Positions 54,015 to 62,952 are shown, counted from the stretch's first letter. The stretch is DNA of 64,000 nucleotides from Hyphomicrobiales bacterium (GCA_900472175.1 UCHD01000001.1:372001-436000); one strand, 5' to 3'. Translations and numbers: made by a program. The notes: a model not told the origin generated them from the sequence alone.

Positions 54015-54035
54015 CCTGTGAATTGAATTCACAGG
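54015..54035. promoter_or_regulatory. perfect 21-bp palindrome, likely LysR binding site
   Basis: cctgtgaatt-g-aattcacagg, with 10-base perfect arms around a single G, lies in the 164-base divergent gap between the MFS and LysR genes. Its right arm overlaps the AGGAGG ribosome site of the LysR gene, so binding could repress the regulator itself. Confidence 0.75.
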
Positions 54036-54043
54036 AGGCTGCC

Positions 54044-54940
54044 ATGGACAATCGGGCGGGCGAAATGGAAGTGTTCGTCACGGCGGCGGAGCTGAAGAGC
54101 TTTTCGGCAGCCGGACGGCGGCTGAAGCTGTCACCTTCTGCCGTCAGCAAACTGGTGACCCGCATCGAGGACCGGCTCGGCACCCGTCTTCTGGTGCGCA
54201 CCACCCGCTCACTGCTCCTGACGCCGGAGGGGGACATATATCTCGCGAGGGCGCAGCGCATCCTGGCGGAAATCGCCGAAACCGAGCAGCTGATTGCTGA
54301 TGGCGGCCGGGCGACACCACGCGGACTTTTGCGGGTGAACGCCACGGTCGGTTTTGGCGAGCGCTACATCATACCCCTGGCCGGTGAGTTCCTGGCGCTC
54401 TATCCGGAAGTCCGTCTCGAATTGTCCTTTACCGATGGCGTCATCGACCTGATCGAGGAGCGCACCGATATCGCCATCCGGGTCGGGCCGATGCGCGACT
54501 CCAGCCTGAAAGCGCGAAAACTTCTCGACAGTCGCCGGATCACGGTGGCGACGCCGCAATACCTCGCGCGACATGGCACGCCACGGCATCCGGATGATCT
54601 CGTCACCCACAATTGCATCACGTTCACCTTTGGCCGCAATCCAGGCGAATGGCTGTTTCGCGATCCTGAAAGCAAAGCGCTTTATACCCGCCCGGCTCCC
54701 GGCAATGTCCAGGCGTCGAGCGGCTCGATCGCCCGCAATCTGTGCCTGACCGGTCTTGGTATCGCCCGCATCGGAAAATTCGATGTCTACCCGGATATCG
54801 ACAGTGGCAAACTGGTGGAGGTGCTGACGGACTATAATCCGCATGAACCGGAGCAGGTCCATGCGGTTTTTGCAGGCCACGAGCATCTGGCCGCCCGTAT
54901 CCGTGCGTTCATCGATTTTCTTGCCGCAAAGATGGATTAA
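54044..54940 (+). CDS. LysR-family transcriptional regulator
   Basis: A 298-residue LysR regulator of the AaeR/CrgA-like group. The DNA-binding domain covers residues 5-65 (VTAAELKSFSAAGRRLKLSPSAVSKLVTRIEDRLGTRLLVRTTRS), and the effector domain begins near GLLRVNATVGFGERYIIPLAGEFLALYPEVRLELSF. CAGGAGG lies just upstream of ATG 54044; the longer frame to 54023 lacks a site. It is divergent from the MFS gene and followed by the reductase-like gene at 36 bases, which may be co-transcribed. Confidence 0.94.
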   Translation: MDNRAGEMEVFVTAAELKSFSAAGRRLKLSPSAVSKLVTRIEDRLGTRLLVRTTRSLLLTPEGDIYLARAQRILAEIAETEQLIADGGRATPRGLLRVNATVGFGERYIIPLAGEFLALYPEVRLELSFTDGVIDLIEERTDIAIRVGPMRDSSLKARKLLDSRRITVATPQYLARHGTPRHPDDLVTHNCITFTFGRNPGEWLFRDPESKALYTRPAPGNVQASSGSIARNLCLTGLGIARIGKFDVYPDIDSGKLVEVLTDYNPHEPEQVHAVFAGHEHLAARIRAFIDFLAAKMD

Positions 54941-54976
54941 GGAATCTGCCTTGCCGGCGGATGGGAGGAGGAAGCG

Positions 54977-55576
54977 ATGAGAGAATTGATCCTGAAAATG
55001 TCGATGTCGCTTGATGGATTTGTCGCCGGGCCTGCGGGCGAAGTCGAATGGATGTTCAGCGGCGACCAGGAGGCCATTGCCTGGAGTGTGGCGGCTGTGT
55101 CGAAAGCCAGCCTGCACATCATGGGCAGCCGTACTTTTCACGATATGGCCGCCTATTGGCCGACCGCCACCGGCGTGTTTGCGCCGCCGATGAACCAGAT
55201 CCCCAAGGCCGTGTTTTCAAAACGAGGGCTTGCAATTCTAGACGAAGGCGATGCCGGACCCGCGCCACCCGGAACGCTTCAGCCCGGCGCTGAAAGCTGG
55301 AGTGAGACCTATATTGCCGGCGGCGATCTGGCCGGCGAAATCGCTAGCCTGAAGGCCGGGGATGGCATGCCGATCATCGCCCATGGTGGCGCCACTTTTG
55401 CACGCAGTCTCATTGCTGAGGATCTGATCGATCAATACGTCTTGCTGGTGCATCCGGTGGTCTTGGGCAAGGGCATGCCGATCTTCTCTGGCGTCGCCCC
55501 GTCAAGGCGCCTCAAGCTGATCAGCGCAACAGCCTTTCCGGGAGGCTCGGTGGCGCAGATTTACCGGCCGGCGTAA
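54977..55576 (+). CDS. RibD/dihydrofolate-reductase-like protein
   Basis: A 199-residue protein of the RibD C-terminal/DHFR-like family. It starts LILKMSMSLDGFVAGPAGE, has the NADPH-site LHIMGSRTFHDMAAYW, and ends DQYVLLVHPVVLGKGMPIFSG. Such proteins bind NADPH, but their substrates are often unknown; many have no riboflavin role. GGGAGGAGGAAG precedes ATG 54977. It follows the LysR gene closely on the same strand. Confidence 0.9.
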   Translation: MRELILKMSMSLDGFVAGPAGEVEWMFSGDQEAIAWSVAAVSKASLHIMGSRTFHDMAAYWPTATGVFAPPMNQIPKAVFSKRGLAILDEGDAGPAPPGTLQPGAESWSETYIAGGDLAGEIASLKAGDGMPIIAHGGATFARSLIAEDLIDQYVLLVHPVVLGKGMPIFSGVAPSRRLKLISATAFPGGSVAQIYRPA

Positions 55577-55774
55577 CCACGTCCGGAAATACGCGCGTCC
55601 CCCAAGCGGTCAAGTCGGCATACGAACTCTGGAGGCTGTAACGGCGACGGAGTCCCGGGAAAAGGCAGGTATCGGGTGGCGGCCGAATCGCTTGACTGAT
55701 GAGTTGGCTCTGGCAGTTTGGGCAAGCAGGCCCCACATGCTTTTTCCGACACCGCCTGCCGAGACGAGATACCG

Positions 55775-56491
55775 ATGCCCCAACCGCGAAAAATGTCCCT
55801 GACACCGGATATGGTGGCGCTCTGCCATCGCGATATCACCGATCCTGGCCCGGATGGACGCTGGACCGCGATCAGCGACGAGCAATATCGCGATCTCGCC
55901 GTGACGCTGGAGCGCGAAAGCCACGGCGAACCGCTCTGGGTATTTGCCTATGGATCGCTGATCTGGAAGCCGGAATTCGAGGCGATCGACCGGCAAAGGG
56001 CAACCGCTTTTGGCTGGCACCGGTCCTTCTGCCTGCATATCAACCGCTGGCGTGGCTCGCATGATCAGCCCGGATTGATGATGGCGCTGGAGCGCGGCGG
56101 CCGCTGCGATGGCGTCATTTACCGGCTGCCGGATCATGACCGGGCGGTGCAGATCGAACGCATGCTGCGCCGCGAAGTCAGCGCCGTCGAAAATATCGAT
56201 GCCGTCCGTTGGATATCGGTCAAATCCGAAAGCGGCCCATGCCGGGCCTTGGGGTTCTGGGTGGGGGCGACCGGCGAGCGCATCCGCTCCCGCCTGCCGC
56301 TGGATGAGGTCGCAGGTGTCCTCGCCCGGGCGTGCGGACATTTCGGTTCAGGCGCCGAATATCTCTACAACACGGTCTCGCACCTGGAGGACTTCGGCAT
56401 TCACGACCGCAACCTCTGGCGGCTGCAGCAACTGGTTGCCGATGAGATCAGGTCGATCCATTCCCAGGTTACAGAACCGCAGAGCCTCTGA
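55775..56491 (+). CDS. gamma-glutamylcyclotransferase, ChaC-like
   Basis: A 238-residue protein with the ChaC signature VFAYGSLIWKPEFE (YGSL at 59-62), then FGWHRSFCL, RWRGSHDQPGLMMALERGG, and GAEYLYNTVSHLEDFGIHD near the end. It would break glutathione to 5-oxoproline and Cys-Gly. The ATG at 55775 was chosen; a later ATG (55793) is possible. The next gene starts 14 bases after its stop, so the two are probably co-transcribed. Confidence 0.93.
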   Translation: MPQPRKMSLTPDMVALCHRDITDPGPDGRWTAISDEQYRDLAVTLERESHGEPLWVFAYGSLIWKPEFEAIDRQRATAFGWHRSFCLHINRWRGSHDQPGLMMALERGGRCDGVIYRLPDHDRAVQIERMLRREVSAVENIDAVRWISVKSESGPCRALGFWVGATGERIRSRLPLDEVAGVLARACGHFGSGAEYLYNTVSHLEDFGIHDRNLWRLQQLVADEIRSIHSQVTEPQSL

Positions 56492-56505
56492 CGGGCTGAG
56501 AGAAG

Positions 56506-57108
56506 ATGATGGCCAAGGATCAAACCCCACTGCCTGTCCTGGCCTTTGCCGGTGCCGCCGAATGGGAAAGCTGGCTCGCCAGCCAGCCACCGCTTGCAAA
56601 CGGCCTATGGCTGAAATTTGCCAAGAAGGCGTCGGGCATGCCGACCGTTTCAAAACCGGAGGCGATCGATGCGGCCCTGTGCCATGGCTGGATCGACGGC
56701 CAACTGAAACCGTTCGACGACAAGCACTGGCTGATCCGCTTCACGCCACGCCGCGCCCAAAGCAAATGGTCGGCAATCAATTGCAGGCGGGTGGAAGCCC
56801 TGATCGCGGCAGGGCGCATGCGTCCGGCCGGGTTTGCCGAAGTCGAGCGGGCCAAGGCGGACGGGCGCTGGGAGATGGCCTATCAATCGCAAAGCACCAT
56901 CACCGTGCCCTCAGACCTGCAGCATGCGCTTGACGAAAACGAAAGCGCCAAAACCCTGTTCGAGGTGCTGGACAGCGCCAACCGCTATGCGGTTCTCTAT
57001 CGTGTTCATAACGCCAAGAAACCGGAAACGCGCGCCCGCACCATCGAAAAGCTGGTTGCCATGCTGGGCCGCGGCGAAACCATCCATCCGCGCCGGGGCA
57101 AGTCCTGA
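56506..57108 (+). CDS. YdeI/OmpD-associated family protein
   Basis: A 200-residue protein of the bacteriocin-protection YdeI/OmpD-associated family. Blocks seen: WLASQPPLANGLWLKFAKKASGMPTVSKPEAIDAALCHGWIDG, RFTPRRAQSKWSAINCRRVEALI, and a C-terminal Lys/Arg-rich helix. GAGAGAAG precedes two tandem ATGs at 56506. It follows ChaC by 14 bases. The molecular function of the family is not established. Confidence 0.9.
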   Translation: MMAKDQTPLPVLAFAGAAEWESWLASQPPLANGLWLKFAKKASGMPTVSKPEAIDAALCHGWIDGQLKPFDDKHWLIRFTPRRAQSKWSAINCRRVEALIAAGRMRPAGFAEVERAKADGRWEMAYQSQSTITVPSDLQHALDENESAKTLFEVLDSANRYAVLYRVHNAKKPETRARTIEKLVAMLGRGETIHPRRGKS

Positions 57109-57233
57109 ATCCCAGCTTTCATGTCCGGCGCAGTGTCCGCGCCCGCTCGGTTGCATCCTGCTGTTGCCGCGATATATCGTGCGAAACAGCGTCCCTGTGC
57201 GATAGGGGCGCAGCGAGAAAAGGGAGAAATCAC

Positions 57234-57443
57234 ATGAAAATCAGCGCACGCAACCGCCTGAAGGGCAAGGTTGTCGAAATCACCAAGGGCGCGACCACGG
57301 CCCATGTCCGCATCGACATCGGCACTGGCGCCATCGTGACGGCGTCGATCACCAATCAGGCTGTCGACGAGCTTGAACTGACGGTCGGGGGATCGGCCTA
57401 TGCCGTCGTCAAGGCATCCGACGTGATGGTCGCGGTCGACTGA
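57234..57443 (+). CDS. TOBE/molbindin (Mop) small protein
   Basis: A 69-residue single Mop/TOBE domain: MKISARNRLKGKVVEITKGA and IVTASITNQAVDELELTVGGSAYAVVKASDVMVAVD. Such molbindins bind molybdate or other oxyanions in oligomers and buffer or sense them. AGGGAG lies upstream of ATG 57234. No molybdate transporter or cofactor gene is adjacent. Confidence 0.94.
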   Translation: MKISARNRLKGKVVEITKGATTAHVRIDIGTGAIVTASITNQAVDELELTVGGSAYAVVKASDVMVAVD

Positions 57444-57449
57444 CCACCC

Positions 57450-57974
57450 CTACAGCTTTTCGCAATGGCGGGCCTCCGTGGCATCGCCCGTCTCGAAGTC
57501 GCCCCGCTGTGGTGGGGCGATTGGCTTGAACAGCGTGCGGTCCGGCTTGAGATCGAGCAGCGGCGTTCCATCCAGGCAGTCGAGGCCGCGGACGAGCAGA
57601 ACATTGCCTTCGACTGCCTCAAGCTTGACGATCGATGTGCCGATCGGATTGGGCCGCACGGGAGAGCGCAGCGAAAACGTGCCGTGCACCTTGCCGCTGT
57701 TGGCCGGGCTCTGCAGCACCAGGTCGCGGCGGGACTGGTCGAGCCAATAGAGAATTTCCAACCGCTCATAGGCCTCGACACCCTGAAGCGCCTGTACCCA
57801 CGGCTCAAAAATCTCGATCCGGCAAAGCGGGCCGTCATGGCGTCCTTGCCGCGGGCATTCCATCCGCGATGTCCAGGGCGTCGAGATCCGGCCGATGAAC
57901 ACAAGCGACGCATCCGCGTCCTGCGGTGCATCAACGGCAACCTCGTTCTCGCGTATTTCGTTTTCCCGAACCAT
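57450..57974 (-). CDS. trmO: tRNA (N6-threonylcarbamoyladenosine37-N6)-methyltransferase TrmO
   Basis: A 174-residue TrmO/TsaA-type SAM-dependent methyltransferase acting on A37 of tRNA-Thr. The family motif SPVRPNPIGTSIVKL is clear, as are FIGRISTPW near the start, GVEAYERLEILYWL, and the acidic LDLKP stretch. It is convergent with the molbindin gene (6-base gap between stops). The start at ATG 57974 lacks a strong ribosome site but gives the expected length. Confidence 0.93.
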   Translation of the reverse strand: MVRENEIRENEVAVDAPQDADASLVFIGRISTPWTSRMECPRQGRHDGPLCRIEIFEPWVQALQGVEAYERLEILYWLDQSRRDLVLQSPANSGKVHGTFSLRSPVRPNPIGTSIVKLEAVEGNVLLVRGLDCLDGTPLLDLKPDRTLFKPIAPPQRGDFETGDATEARHCEKL

Positions 57975-58046
57975 CGATTGCCGCCTGTGCCGCTGCCCGG
58001 TCCAGTTCTAGGAAAGCGCGGGGCCGATGTCCATCATCCCGGCGTT

Positions 58047-60008
58047 TTAATGCTCGGCACCCTCGCTCCCATGTGCCCGCACGATCGCGTCCGCCTCCTT
58101 GCCATACAATTCCTCGAAATGATCGAATGTCTTGGAGAAGTAACCGATCCCTTGCGTGGCCGAGCGTAGCGCGCGGGCCAGTTCGTCAAGCGCCCCGCCC
58201 GGCACAAGGGCGCGAAAGATATCCCAGCCCTTGGCGGTTTCGTCCCGGTCGAAGCCGAGCACCTGTCCTTTCAGCGACGAGACGATCTGCACCAGGTTGC
58301 CGGAATAGATAGACGGAATGTGGATTTCGCTGCGGAATACCGGCTGCATCAACACTGCCGCCCCCTCTGACAGTGCTTGCCGCACGCCCATTTTCGAGGC
58401 GGAGCGGAATGCGTGTTCTGAGCTGTCGACCGCGTGATGCTGGCCGTCGGTCAGTGTCACGCCGACATCGATCACCGCAAAACCGAGCGGTCCCTTTTCC
58501 ATCGCCTCGCGCGCACCCGCTTCGACGGCAGGAATGTAGTTGCGCGGCACGACCCCGCCCTTGACCGTTTCGCCAAAGGAAAATCCCTGGCCGCGCCCAT
58601 TCGGGTGGATGGTCAGCTTGACGTCGGCAAACTGCCCGGCGCCGCCGGTCTGCTTGCGGTGGCGGTAGTGGACATCGGCCGGTTTCGAGATCGTCTCGCG
58701 ATAGACGGGCGTTGGCGCACGCTCGGTGGCCGTGACGTGAAAGACATCGGACAGAGTGCGCAATAGATCGCGCAGATGCACCGGTCCCTGCGCGCAAACC
58801 ATCTGGGAGCCGGTCCCGTCTTCCTGCAGGATTTTGAGGCTGCGGTCGGTCTCGGACAGTTTGGCCAGCGTTTCCGAGAGCTTGTTTTCGTCGCGCTCGC
58901 TGCCGGGAACCAGGATTCTCTCCAGCATCGGTGCCGGTGCCTGCGTCCATTCGGGTGCGGCGAGGGCGGCATCCGTGGTCAGCAGTGCCGGAACGGGCAG
59001 GTGATCGGATTTGACCGTCGCGAAGAGATCGCCGGCCAGCGGCGTAAAGGCTGTATTGCCCTTGCCGTTGGGGGGATCCTGCACGGCACCCAGGCCTGAG
59101 CCGCCGAGCTGTGCCCCCTGTTTCAGCCCGTCACTCAGTGCCCGTGCCAAAACTGTCTTGCCGATGTTCTGGCGATGATAGGCGTGAAAACTGACGGCCT
59201 TGAGCTTGGCGCTGTCGACCTTGCCGCTCCCGGCAAGACGTTCGCGCAGTGCATCCACCGGCGGCGCCTCGTGGCGTAGCGCCTTCATCAGCCGCATCAT
59301 GCCATTGCCATGGCTGGCAGCCCCGATTAGCACCGGGATGATCCTGTTTTCGCGCAGCACCCGGGTGGAGATCGCATAGAGCGCATCGCTTGGTGGCTCG
59401 CGGTCCTCGATCAGCTCTTCCAGCAGCCAGTCGTCGAATTCGGACAGGTGTTCCAGGAGCTCGGTGCGCGCCTCATGTTCCCGTTCGGAGGTGCTTTCGG
59501 GAATGGCGATCAGCGCCGAGGTCTGGCCTTCGCGGTAGCGCCAGGCCCGCTCGGAAATCAGATCGCAGCTGCCGACGATCTTGTCGCCTTCGCGGATCGG
59601 GATCTGGCGCAGTAGAAGCGTATGGCTGGCGTAATCCTGAAGTGCTGCGATCACGTCCCGCAGCCTGCCTCGGGGTTCGTCCATCCGGTTGACGAACAGA
59701 ATGCAGGGCGTTCCCGACGCTTCGATCATCTTGAGGTAGGGCGCGGCGAGAACCGCTTCTTCCGGCACCGGTGAAACGCACAGGATGCAGGCATCACTGG
59801 CGAGCAGCGCCTGTTGCGCATGCGCAAGTGCCTCGTTCAGCCCCGGCGTGTCCAGTGCACACCAGGCTTCGTTGCAGAAGGTGAATTCCGTGAGGCTCAG
59901 TCCATAAGGAGAGGTGGATTTTCGTGGGGTCCCCTCCAGCGAGGCGAGCCTTTCGACGATCGCCGATTTTCCGGTCTGCGACGGTCCAAGTACAGTAAAG
60001 CAGCGCAT
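58047..60008 (-). CDS. elongation factor G-like protein (FusA paralogue)
   Basis: A 653-residue EF-G paralogue. The P-loop is LGPSQTGKSA (about 7-16), G3 is ALDTPGLNEA (about 51-60), where canonical EF-G has DTPGH, and G4 is NRMDEP. Domain II and the C-terminal domains are present (PVYRETISKP, YRHRKQTGGAGQFADVKL, NYIPAVEAGAREAMEKGPLGF, GFDRDE). It is shorter than true EF-G and resembles the FusA2/EF-G-like group, which are not essential translocases. The ATG at 60008 has GGAGG 7 bases upstream and is preferred over one at 60029. Stand-alone gene. Confidence 0.9.
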   Translation of the reverse strand: MRCFTVLGPSQTGKSAIVERLASLEGTPRKSTSPYGLSLTEFTFCNEAWCALDTPGLNEALAHAQQALLASDACILCVSPVPEEAVLAAPYLKMIEASGTPCILFVNRMDEPRGRLRDVIAALQDYASHTLLLRQIPIREGDKIVGSCDLISERAWRYREGQTSALIAIPESTSEREHEARTELLEHLSEFDDWLLEELIEDREPPSDALYAISTRVLRENRIIPVLIGAASHGNGMMRLMKALRHEAPPVDALRERLAGSGKVDSAKLKAVSFHAYHRQNIGKTVLARALSDGLKQGAQLGGSGLGAVQDPPNGKGNTAFTPLAGDLFATVKSDHLPVPALLTTDAALAAPEWTQAPAPMLERILVPGSERDENKLSETLAKLSETDRSLKILQEDGTGSQMVCAQGPVHLRDLLRTLSDVFHVTATERAPTPVYRETISKPADVHYRHRKQTGGAGQFADVKLTIHPNGRGQGFSFGETVKGGVVPRNYIPAVEAGAREAMEKGPLGFAVIDVGVTLTDGQHHAVDSSEHAFRSASKMGVRQALSEGAAVLMQPVFRSEIHIPSIYSGNLVQIVSSLKGQVLGFDRDETAKGWDIFRALVPGGALDELARALRSATQGIGYFSKTFDHFEELYGKEADAIVRAHGSEGAEH

Positions 60009-60119
60009 GGGCGGTCCTCCAACAGCCATAAGCTCAATTCTCTGTACGCACAGGATGCCCTGAACCGGCGCTCTGCGCCAGAGGGTGATTTTTCTTGTCT
60101 TTTTGCGGAGCTGACCCGG

Positions 60120-60890
60120 CTATTTTTTGACCGCCACCACGAACAGGCGTGGGAATTTCAACATAACGCGGCCATCCACCAGTGGCGGATAGGCCTCGCG
60201 GATACGGCGGAGATAGGCTGCCAGATAGGCTTCGCGGGCATCGGCCGGCAGCGCATCGAGATAGGGGCGAAGGCCGGTGCCCTTGACCCATTCGACGATC
60301 GCCTCGGCGTTTGCCAGCCGATGATAGTAGATCGTGTGCCAGACATCGATCTTGATACATTTGGCTTCCAGCCGGTCGAGATAGACCGACGGTGCGGGCA
60401 GGGCGGCGCGGCGCTGGCCGCCACTCGGATAATATTGCGAAAAACGTGGGTCTTCCGCCAGTTCCCGCATCGAGGCGTGCGACGGCTCGTCGAGATTATC
60501 CGGCATCTGCACGGCAATCGTGCCGCCGGGGATCAGTTGGCCCATCAGCCGCTCGATCGTGGCCAGATGATCCGGCAGCCATTGGAACACGGCATTGGCA
60601 AAGAACAGCACTGCCGGTTTTGGTGGCGCCCACTGCGTCAGGTCGCCCTTTTCGAAGCGTGTATGGGTCATGCGCTTGCGCGCAGCCACCAGCATGTTTT
60701 CGTCGCTGTCGATGCCGGTCAGCATATAGGCCGGGAAGCGGTCGTGGATCAGTTCCGTCGAATTGCCTGGTCCGCAGCCGAGATCGTAGAGTGCGCCATC
60801 CGGCAGGTTGGGGATCTGGTCGAGCAGGTCGCGGGCCGGCCGGGTGCGCTCATCCTCGAATTTCATGTACTGTTCGGCGGACCAAGACAT
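60120..60890 (-). CDS. tam: trans-aconitate 2-methyltransferase
   Basis: A 256-residue SAM-dependent methyltransferase. It begins MSWSAEQYMKFEDERTRPARDLL, typical of Tam, with the SAM-binding motif LYDLGCGPGNSTELI (34-48), followed by FFANAVFQWLPDHLATIERLM. Tam methylates trans-aconitate, an inhibitory spontaneous product of the citric acid cycle. AAGGA lies upstream of ATG 60890. It follows the haloacid dehalogenase gene by 17 bases, suggesting a two-gene operon. Confidence 0.95.
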   Translation of the reverse strand: MSWSAEQYMKFEDERTRPARDLLDQIPNLPDGALYDLGCGPGNSTELIHDRFPAYMLTGIDSDENMLVAARKRMTHTRFEKGDLTQWAPPKPAVLFFANAVFQWLPDHLATIERLMGQLIPGGTIAVQMPDNLDEPSHASMRELAEDPRFSQYYPSGGQRRAALPAPSVYLDRLEAKCIKIDVWHTIYYHRLANAEAIVEWVKGTGLRPYLDALPADAREAYLAAYLRRIREAYPPLVDGRVMLKFPRLFVVAVKK

Positions 60891-60907
60891 GGCGTGTCCT
60901 TCAGGAG

Positions 60908-61558
60908 TTAGAGACTTTCCAGCGACGGCAAGATCAGCGAAGGGCCGAAATCGGCATATTCGTCCGGCATGTTGGCGCGGTTGATCCAGACGGTGCGGAA
61001 ACCGAATTTGGTGGCGCCGGCAATGTCCCAGCGATTGGATGACTGGAAGGAAACGGCATCGGGATAGAGCCTGTAGGTTGTCGTCACCATGTCGTAGACT
61101 GCCGGTGCCGTCTTGAAGGCTTTGACCGTCTCGACCGAGAAGATGTCGTCGATGATCAGGTCCAGCCCGGCTTTCTTGACTGCCGATTGCAGCATCTGCG
61201 GCGTGCCGTTCGACAGGATGGCAATACGGGCGCCACGATCCTTCAGCTGTTTCAGCACGCTTGGAACTTCCGGATAGCAGTCGAGATGCCAGTAGGCGTC
61301 CAGCAACGCTGCCTTGAGTTTCTTGTCCGCGGAGGGAAAGCGCGCAAAGGCATAATCCAGCGATTGCTCGGTCAGCCTCCAGAAATCCGTATAGGTGCCC
61401 ATCAGCGTGCGGATCCAGGAATATTCCAGCTGCTTGGCCCGCCAGAGATCGGAAAAAGCCTGGCCGTCAGGCCCGATCGCACCCGCATGCCTGCGTACGG
61501 CCGCATGCACGTCGAACAACGTGCCATAGGCATCGAACACGTAGGCTGCATGCGGCAT
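60908..61558 (-). CDS. haloacid dehalogenase, type II
   Basis: A 216-residue HAD-superfamily protein. Motif I is YVFDAYGTLFDVHAA (nucleophile Asp9), motif II ILSNGTPQML, motif III near VKAFKTAPAVYD, and motif IV in VSFQSSNRWDIAGATKFGF. The FDAYGTLFD and SSNxWD motifs are diagnostic for L-2-haloacid dehalogenases. GGGAG lies 7 bases before ATG 61558. Cytoplasmic. Probably transcribed with tam, which starts 17 bases after it; the true substrate may not be a halogenated acid. Confidence 0.94.
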   Translation of the reverse strand: MPHAAYVFDAYGTLFDVHAAVRRHAGAIGPDGQAFSDLWRAKQLEYSWIRTLMGTYTDFWRLTEQSLDYAFARFPSADKKLKAALLDAYWHLDCYPEVPSVLKQLKDRGARIAILSNGTPQMLQSAVKKAGLDLIIDDIFSVETVKAFKTAPAVYDMVTTTYRLYPDAVSFQSSNRWDIAGATKFGFRTVWINRANMPDEYADFGPSLILPSLESL

Positions 61559-61758
61559 AAAACTCTCCCGTTGTTCCCTGAGCGCCGCTCTCCTTCAACA
61601 CACAAAACAGAAGGGGCAGCGCCTTGATATCGATCGCGTTTTTGACCCGGCCGTTCCCTTGAGCCCGAAGCATGTCGCAATCACCGCTTGAATACGGTTC
61701 TTGGCCGGGATCATGTCAAAAATTTGTGCGGCGCACAATCTTCCGCGCGCTTATCCGA

Positions 61759-62328
61759 TCAACTCTTTGTGGGTTTCCAGACCTTGGCGGGAAACCGCAG
61801 CGCCTGTTTGGCAAGCCGCCCCTTGAGACCGAGTGCCGTGTCGCATAGCCCGGTCACATGCCGGTTCGGTTTTGCCTCCGGCCTCAACCCGTGCAGCGCG
61901 GCTGCAGCCTCCTCCGGTTCCATGGTGCGGGCGAGAATGCCGAGCGTCAGCGCCGTCGAGCGGCCGATGCCGCGCAGGCAGTGGATCAGGAGATGCGCAT
62001 CCTGCGGCAGGCCGTCGATAAAGGCGAAGGCCTGCTCGATATGCGCGGGCTTGGCCGCATCGGGTTCATCGGGATCGGTGACATCGCCGAACAAAAGTTC
62101 CAGGTGGCGCTCTGCCGGCAGATCGATCATCGACAGGAGCTTTGTCCCCGGCGCCCGGATCGAGATCAGATGGCTCGGCGCCCAGGCGGCCTTGTTATGC
62201 CGCGCCTCGGTCTGTGAGGCGACGATCATCCGCACCGGCCAGCCGTTGGGATGGCCCGCATTTGTCTCAAGCAAAGGCGCATAGAGCGCTTCCGCCTGCT
62301 TCTCCTGCCTTTCCGCCGCCAGTGCCAT
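61759..62328 (-). CDS. protein tyrosine/dual-specificity phosphatase-like protein
   Basis: A 189-residue protein with a CX5R phosphatase loop: LIHCLRGIGRSTALTLGIL (His116-Cys117 and Arg123). The expected catalytic Asp region lies upstream in FGDVTDPDEPD. The N-terminal part (YAPLLETNAGHPNGWPVRMIVASQTEARH) is unlike eukaryotic PTPs but fits the bacterial tyrosine-phosphatase-like family seen in rhizobia. The ATG at 62328 has GAGG upstream; the frame extends further but is Cys/Arg-rich and overlaps the Lys-rich gene. Substrate unknown. Confidence 0.85.
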   Translation of the reverse strand: MALAAERQEKQAEALYAPLLETNAGHPNGWPVRMIVASQTEARHNKAAWAPSHLISIRAPGTKLLSMIDLPAERHLELLFGDVTDPDEPDAAKPAHIEQAFAFIDGLPQDAHLLIHCLRGIGRSTALTLGILARTMEPEEAAAALHGLRPEAKPNRHVTGLCDTALGLKGRLAKQALRFPAKVWKPTKS

Positions 62329-62477
62329 GGATCGCCTCGTGATTCCGTTGCCGTGAGGCTCGAAAATATCAGCGAGAGCGGGGGGGGGGAAGAGGGTTTC
62401 TGTATGGCTGATGTCCGGATTGCACCGGGCGTATCGCGCCAGCCTGGCTCTACCCGGGAATTTGGCCGTGACGGCCG

Positions 62478-62693
62478 TTATTTCTTCTTCTTCACCGCAG
62501 CCTTCTTCACCGGTTTTTCCTCGTCCGGTTCTTGGGCAAGCCTGAGTGCCTTCAGCATCGCCGTCTTCTTGTTGCGTGCCACCAGTTCCGCGTTGATGAT
62601 GTGCAAGGCAGCAGCCGTCGTTTCGTCCGGGCTTCGCCGTACGGTTGGCTTGGCGGCAGTCTTGGTGTCGTTTTTGCTGGTCAATCGATGCAC
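62478..62693 (-). CDS. small basic Lys-rich protein, hypothetical
   Basis: A 71-residue protein starting at GTG 62693 (a TTG three codons later is also possible). It is hydrophilic, with a central helix (TAAALHIINAELVARNKKTAMLKALRLAQ) and a Lys/Ala tail ending KKAAVKKKK, which suggests nucleic-acid association. The ribosome site is weak. No named family fits. Confidence 0.55.
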   Translation of the reverse strand: MHRLTSKNDTKTAAKPTVRRSPDETTAAALHIINAELVARNKKTAMLKALRLAQEPDEEKPVKKAAVKKKK

Positions 62694-62784
62694 TCACTTT
62701 GCAAGTCGGAACAGGGCAAGCCGGAAAGGGGCAAATCTGAACGGGTATTCCGAAGGGCTGACGAGAGATTACTCTCCCGTACCG

Positions 62785-62952
62785 CTAGAAGACCGCGAGA
62801 TATTTGAGCAGCGAAATAATGCCGATGATGATCACGATAATCTGGACGATCTGCTTGGCGCGGCCATCGATCGGCAGGCGCGCAACGAGATACAGGACAA
62901 GTACGATAACGAGAAACGTGATCAGAATACTGATCAGCATGGATGACGCCAT
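62785..62952 (-). CDS. Thivi_2564-like small membrane protein
   Basis: A 55-residue protein starting MASSMLISILITFLVIVLVL, with YLVARLPIDGRAKQIVQIIV and an ending IIGIISLLKYLAVF. Two hydrophobic helices are joined by the conserved ARLPIDGRAKQ loop. This pattern is the Thivi_2564 family membrane protein. GGGAG lies 8 bases before ATG 62952. It is easily missed because it is so short. Function is unknown. Confidence 0.85.
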   Translation of the reverse strand: MASSMLISILITFLVIVLVLYLVARLPIDGRAKQIVQIIVIIIGIISLLKYLAVF

